Of a stretch of 64,000 bases of DNA, positions 63,395 through 64,000 are shown piece by piece (position 1 is the stretch's first letter; each line of letters begins with the position of its first letter). The stretch spans positions 171,293 through 235,292 of the forward strand of contig CAXAMN010003803.1 in assembly GCA_963970005.1 (NCBI GenBank), in the 5' to 3' direction. Source of the stretch: Durusdinium trenchii. Its lineage: Eukaryota; Sar; Dinophyceae; Suessiales; Symbiodiniaceae. Below the pieces are notes generated by a model. The model was not told the origin of the DNA, made no database searches, and saw only the letters and a program-made list of their open reading frames with translations. The position numbers and the translations under genes are program-made.

Positions 63395-64000
63395 ATGCCC
63401 GGTCGCTTCCACTTCCAGGCTTCAGCTGAAAAACCTCGAAGAAAGAAAGATAAAGAAGGCGCTCAGATGGAGGGTCTGCAAAGATTCCCAAAAGGCAGAA
63501 TGTTCATTAAGGTGCTAGACCAGCCACCGAGTCGGGCACAAAGGCTGGCAGCTGACACGTCAGATGAGATGTTAGGGGACTTCAAACACATGAAGGCGGT
63601 GTGTGTGTTTTTAATGCATTTGCGAGTCCAAAGTGAAGCTCTACAAGATGGGAGAGTTTTGCTGCAACATTGTGGCCAACTTTGTCAAAGGCAGTGACCG
63701 CCGGTGAACACTTCTGAGCAATGTTTGCGTCTTGATAGTTTGATTTACTTTGAGGCAAGGAATCGCCGGAGTCTTTGACCACGAAGCTGCAGATTGATCA
63801 GCGAACAAAGGACCCTTCATTGATTTGATCCAGTCAATGTATGCAGAATGCATCAAAGACAGCAGCTTTTGGCAGATCGACCACTGTCGAGCTCACATGG
63901 AGAGAGCTGGCCAATTGGCAACTGTATGGCACTTCTCCGCTGCAGACAGGCCTGAATTGGTGTGGTCTATGTACCAAGTCAAGCATCTCAATCGAAAACT
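63395..64000 (+). CDS. Unrecognised gene, 5' exons, runs off the window
   Basis: The ATG at 63395 opens a basic, well-formed start (MPGRFHFQASAEKPRRKKDK) that continues to DEMLGDFKHMK near 63596. A second segment, about 63625-63702, reads better as SKVKLYKMGEFCCNIVANFV with donor GTGAAC. A third, from about 63806 to the end (acceptor GATCAG), reads FIDLIQSMYAECIKDSSFWQ then DHCRAHMERAGQLATVWHFS. I do not recognise the family. The exons look native and the gene continues to the right. Confidence 0.5.

Overview
The window is nuclear DNA of a dinoflagellate. Three things show this directly. Relict copies of the dinoflagellate spliced leader (DinoSL, ending GCCATTTTGGCTCAAG) lie at 56349-56369 and, as a tandem run of three, at 16937-16977 on the minus strand; a weaker one lies near 19440. 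Host genes are split into many very short exons (about 40-120 nt) whose introns appear to start with GT, GC or GA and whose acceptors are mostly AG followed by G. Recognisable host genes all lie on the plus strand, as in the unidirectional arrays of dinoflagellates. The species cannot be told from the sequence alone.

Host genes, left to right: (1) the 3' part of a coiled-coil gene of the FAM184 type, about 649-18510, read from more than 15 small exons and recognised by its conserved C-terminal motif; (2) an intronless malate synthase G, 19529-21868, intact, with a C-terminal tripeptide that fits a peroxisomal signal; (3) a gene for an axonemal dynein-associated protein of the IC97/CASC1/DNAI7 family, 22889 to at least 33783, assembled here from about 18 exons that no long ORF reveals; (4) scattered exons of unrecognised genes at 34.2-35.2 kb and 43.4-46.8 kb; (5) the 5' part of an unrecognised gene starting at 63395 and leaving the window.

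Mobile DNA dominates the rest. A Ty1/copia-type element (Copia-A, 3733-12332; 146/148-bp LTRs, GATTC target duplication) sits in an intron of the FAM184-like gene. It carries gag with CCCH and CCHC zinc fingers, protease, a cytosine-methyltransferase-like module, integrase, a partly deleted RT, RNase H (split by a 375-bp inverted-repeat insertion), a membrane segment and a dUTPase. A second one (Copia-B, 47142-55645; 135-bp LTRs, TTTTA duplication) is better preserved and carries a different methyltransferase-like module. Two older remnants lie at 29363-31496 (inside an intron of the DNAI7-like gene) and about 36571-39711. A processed, spliced-leader-bearing gene copy on the minus strand (15609-16977) has inserted into a TATG microsatellite inside an intron of the FAM184-like gene. 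A second decayed retrocopy follows the DinoSL relict at 56349.

From 58.4 to 62.2 kb there is little but repeats: a duplicated 256-bp AT-rich unit, large arrays of an 11-bp CTATGTTGGGC-type unit framed by duplicated GC-rich hairpin blocks, and a GGCTAA-like array. Domain and family calls are from reading translated sequence by eye; no database search was run. Exon boundaries are inferred from reading frame and candidate splice sites and are approximate unless phase continuity is stated.
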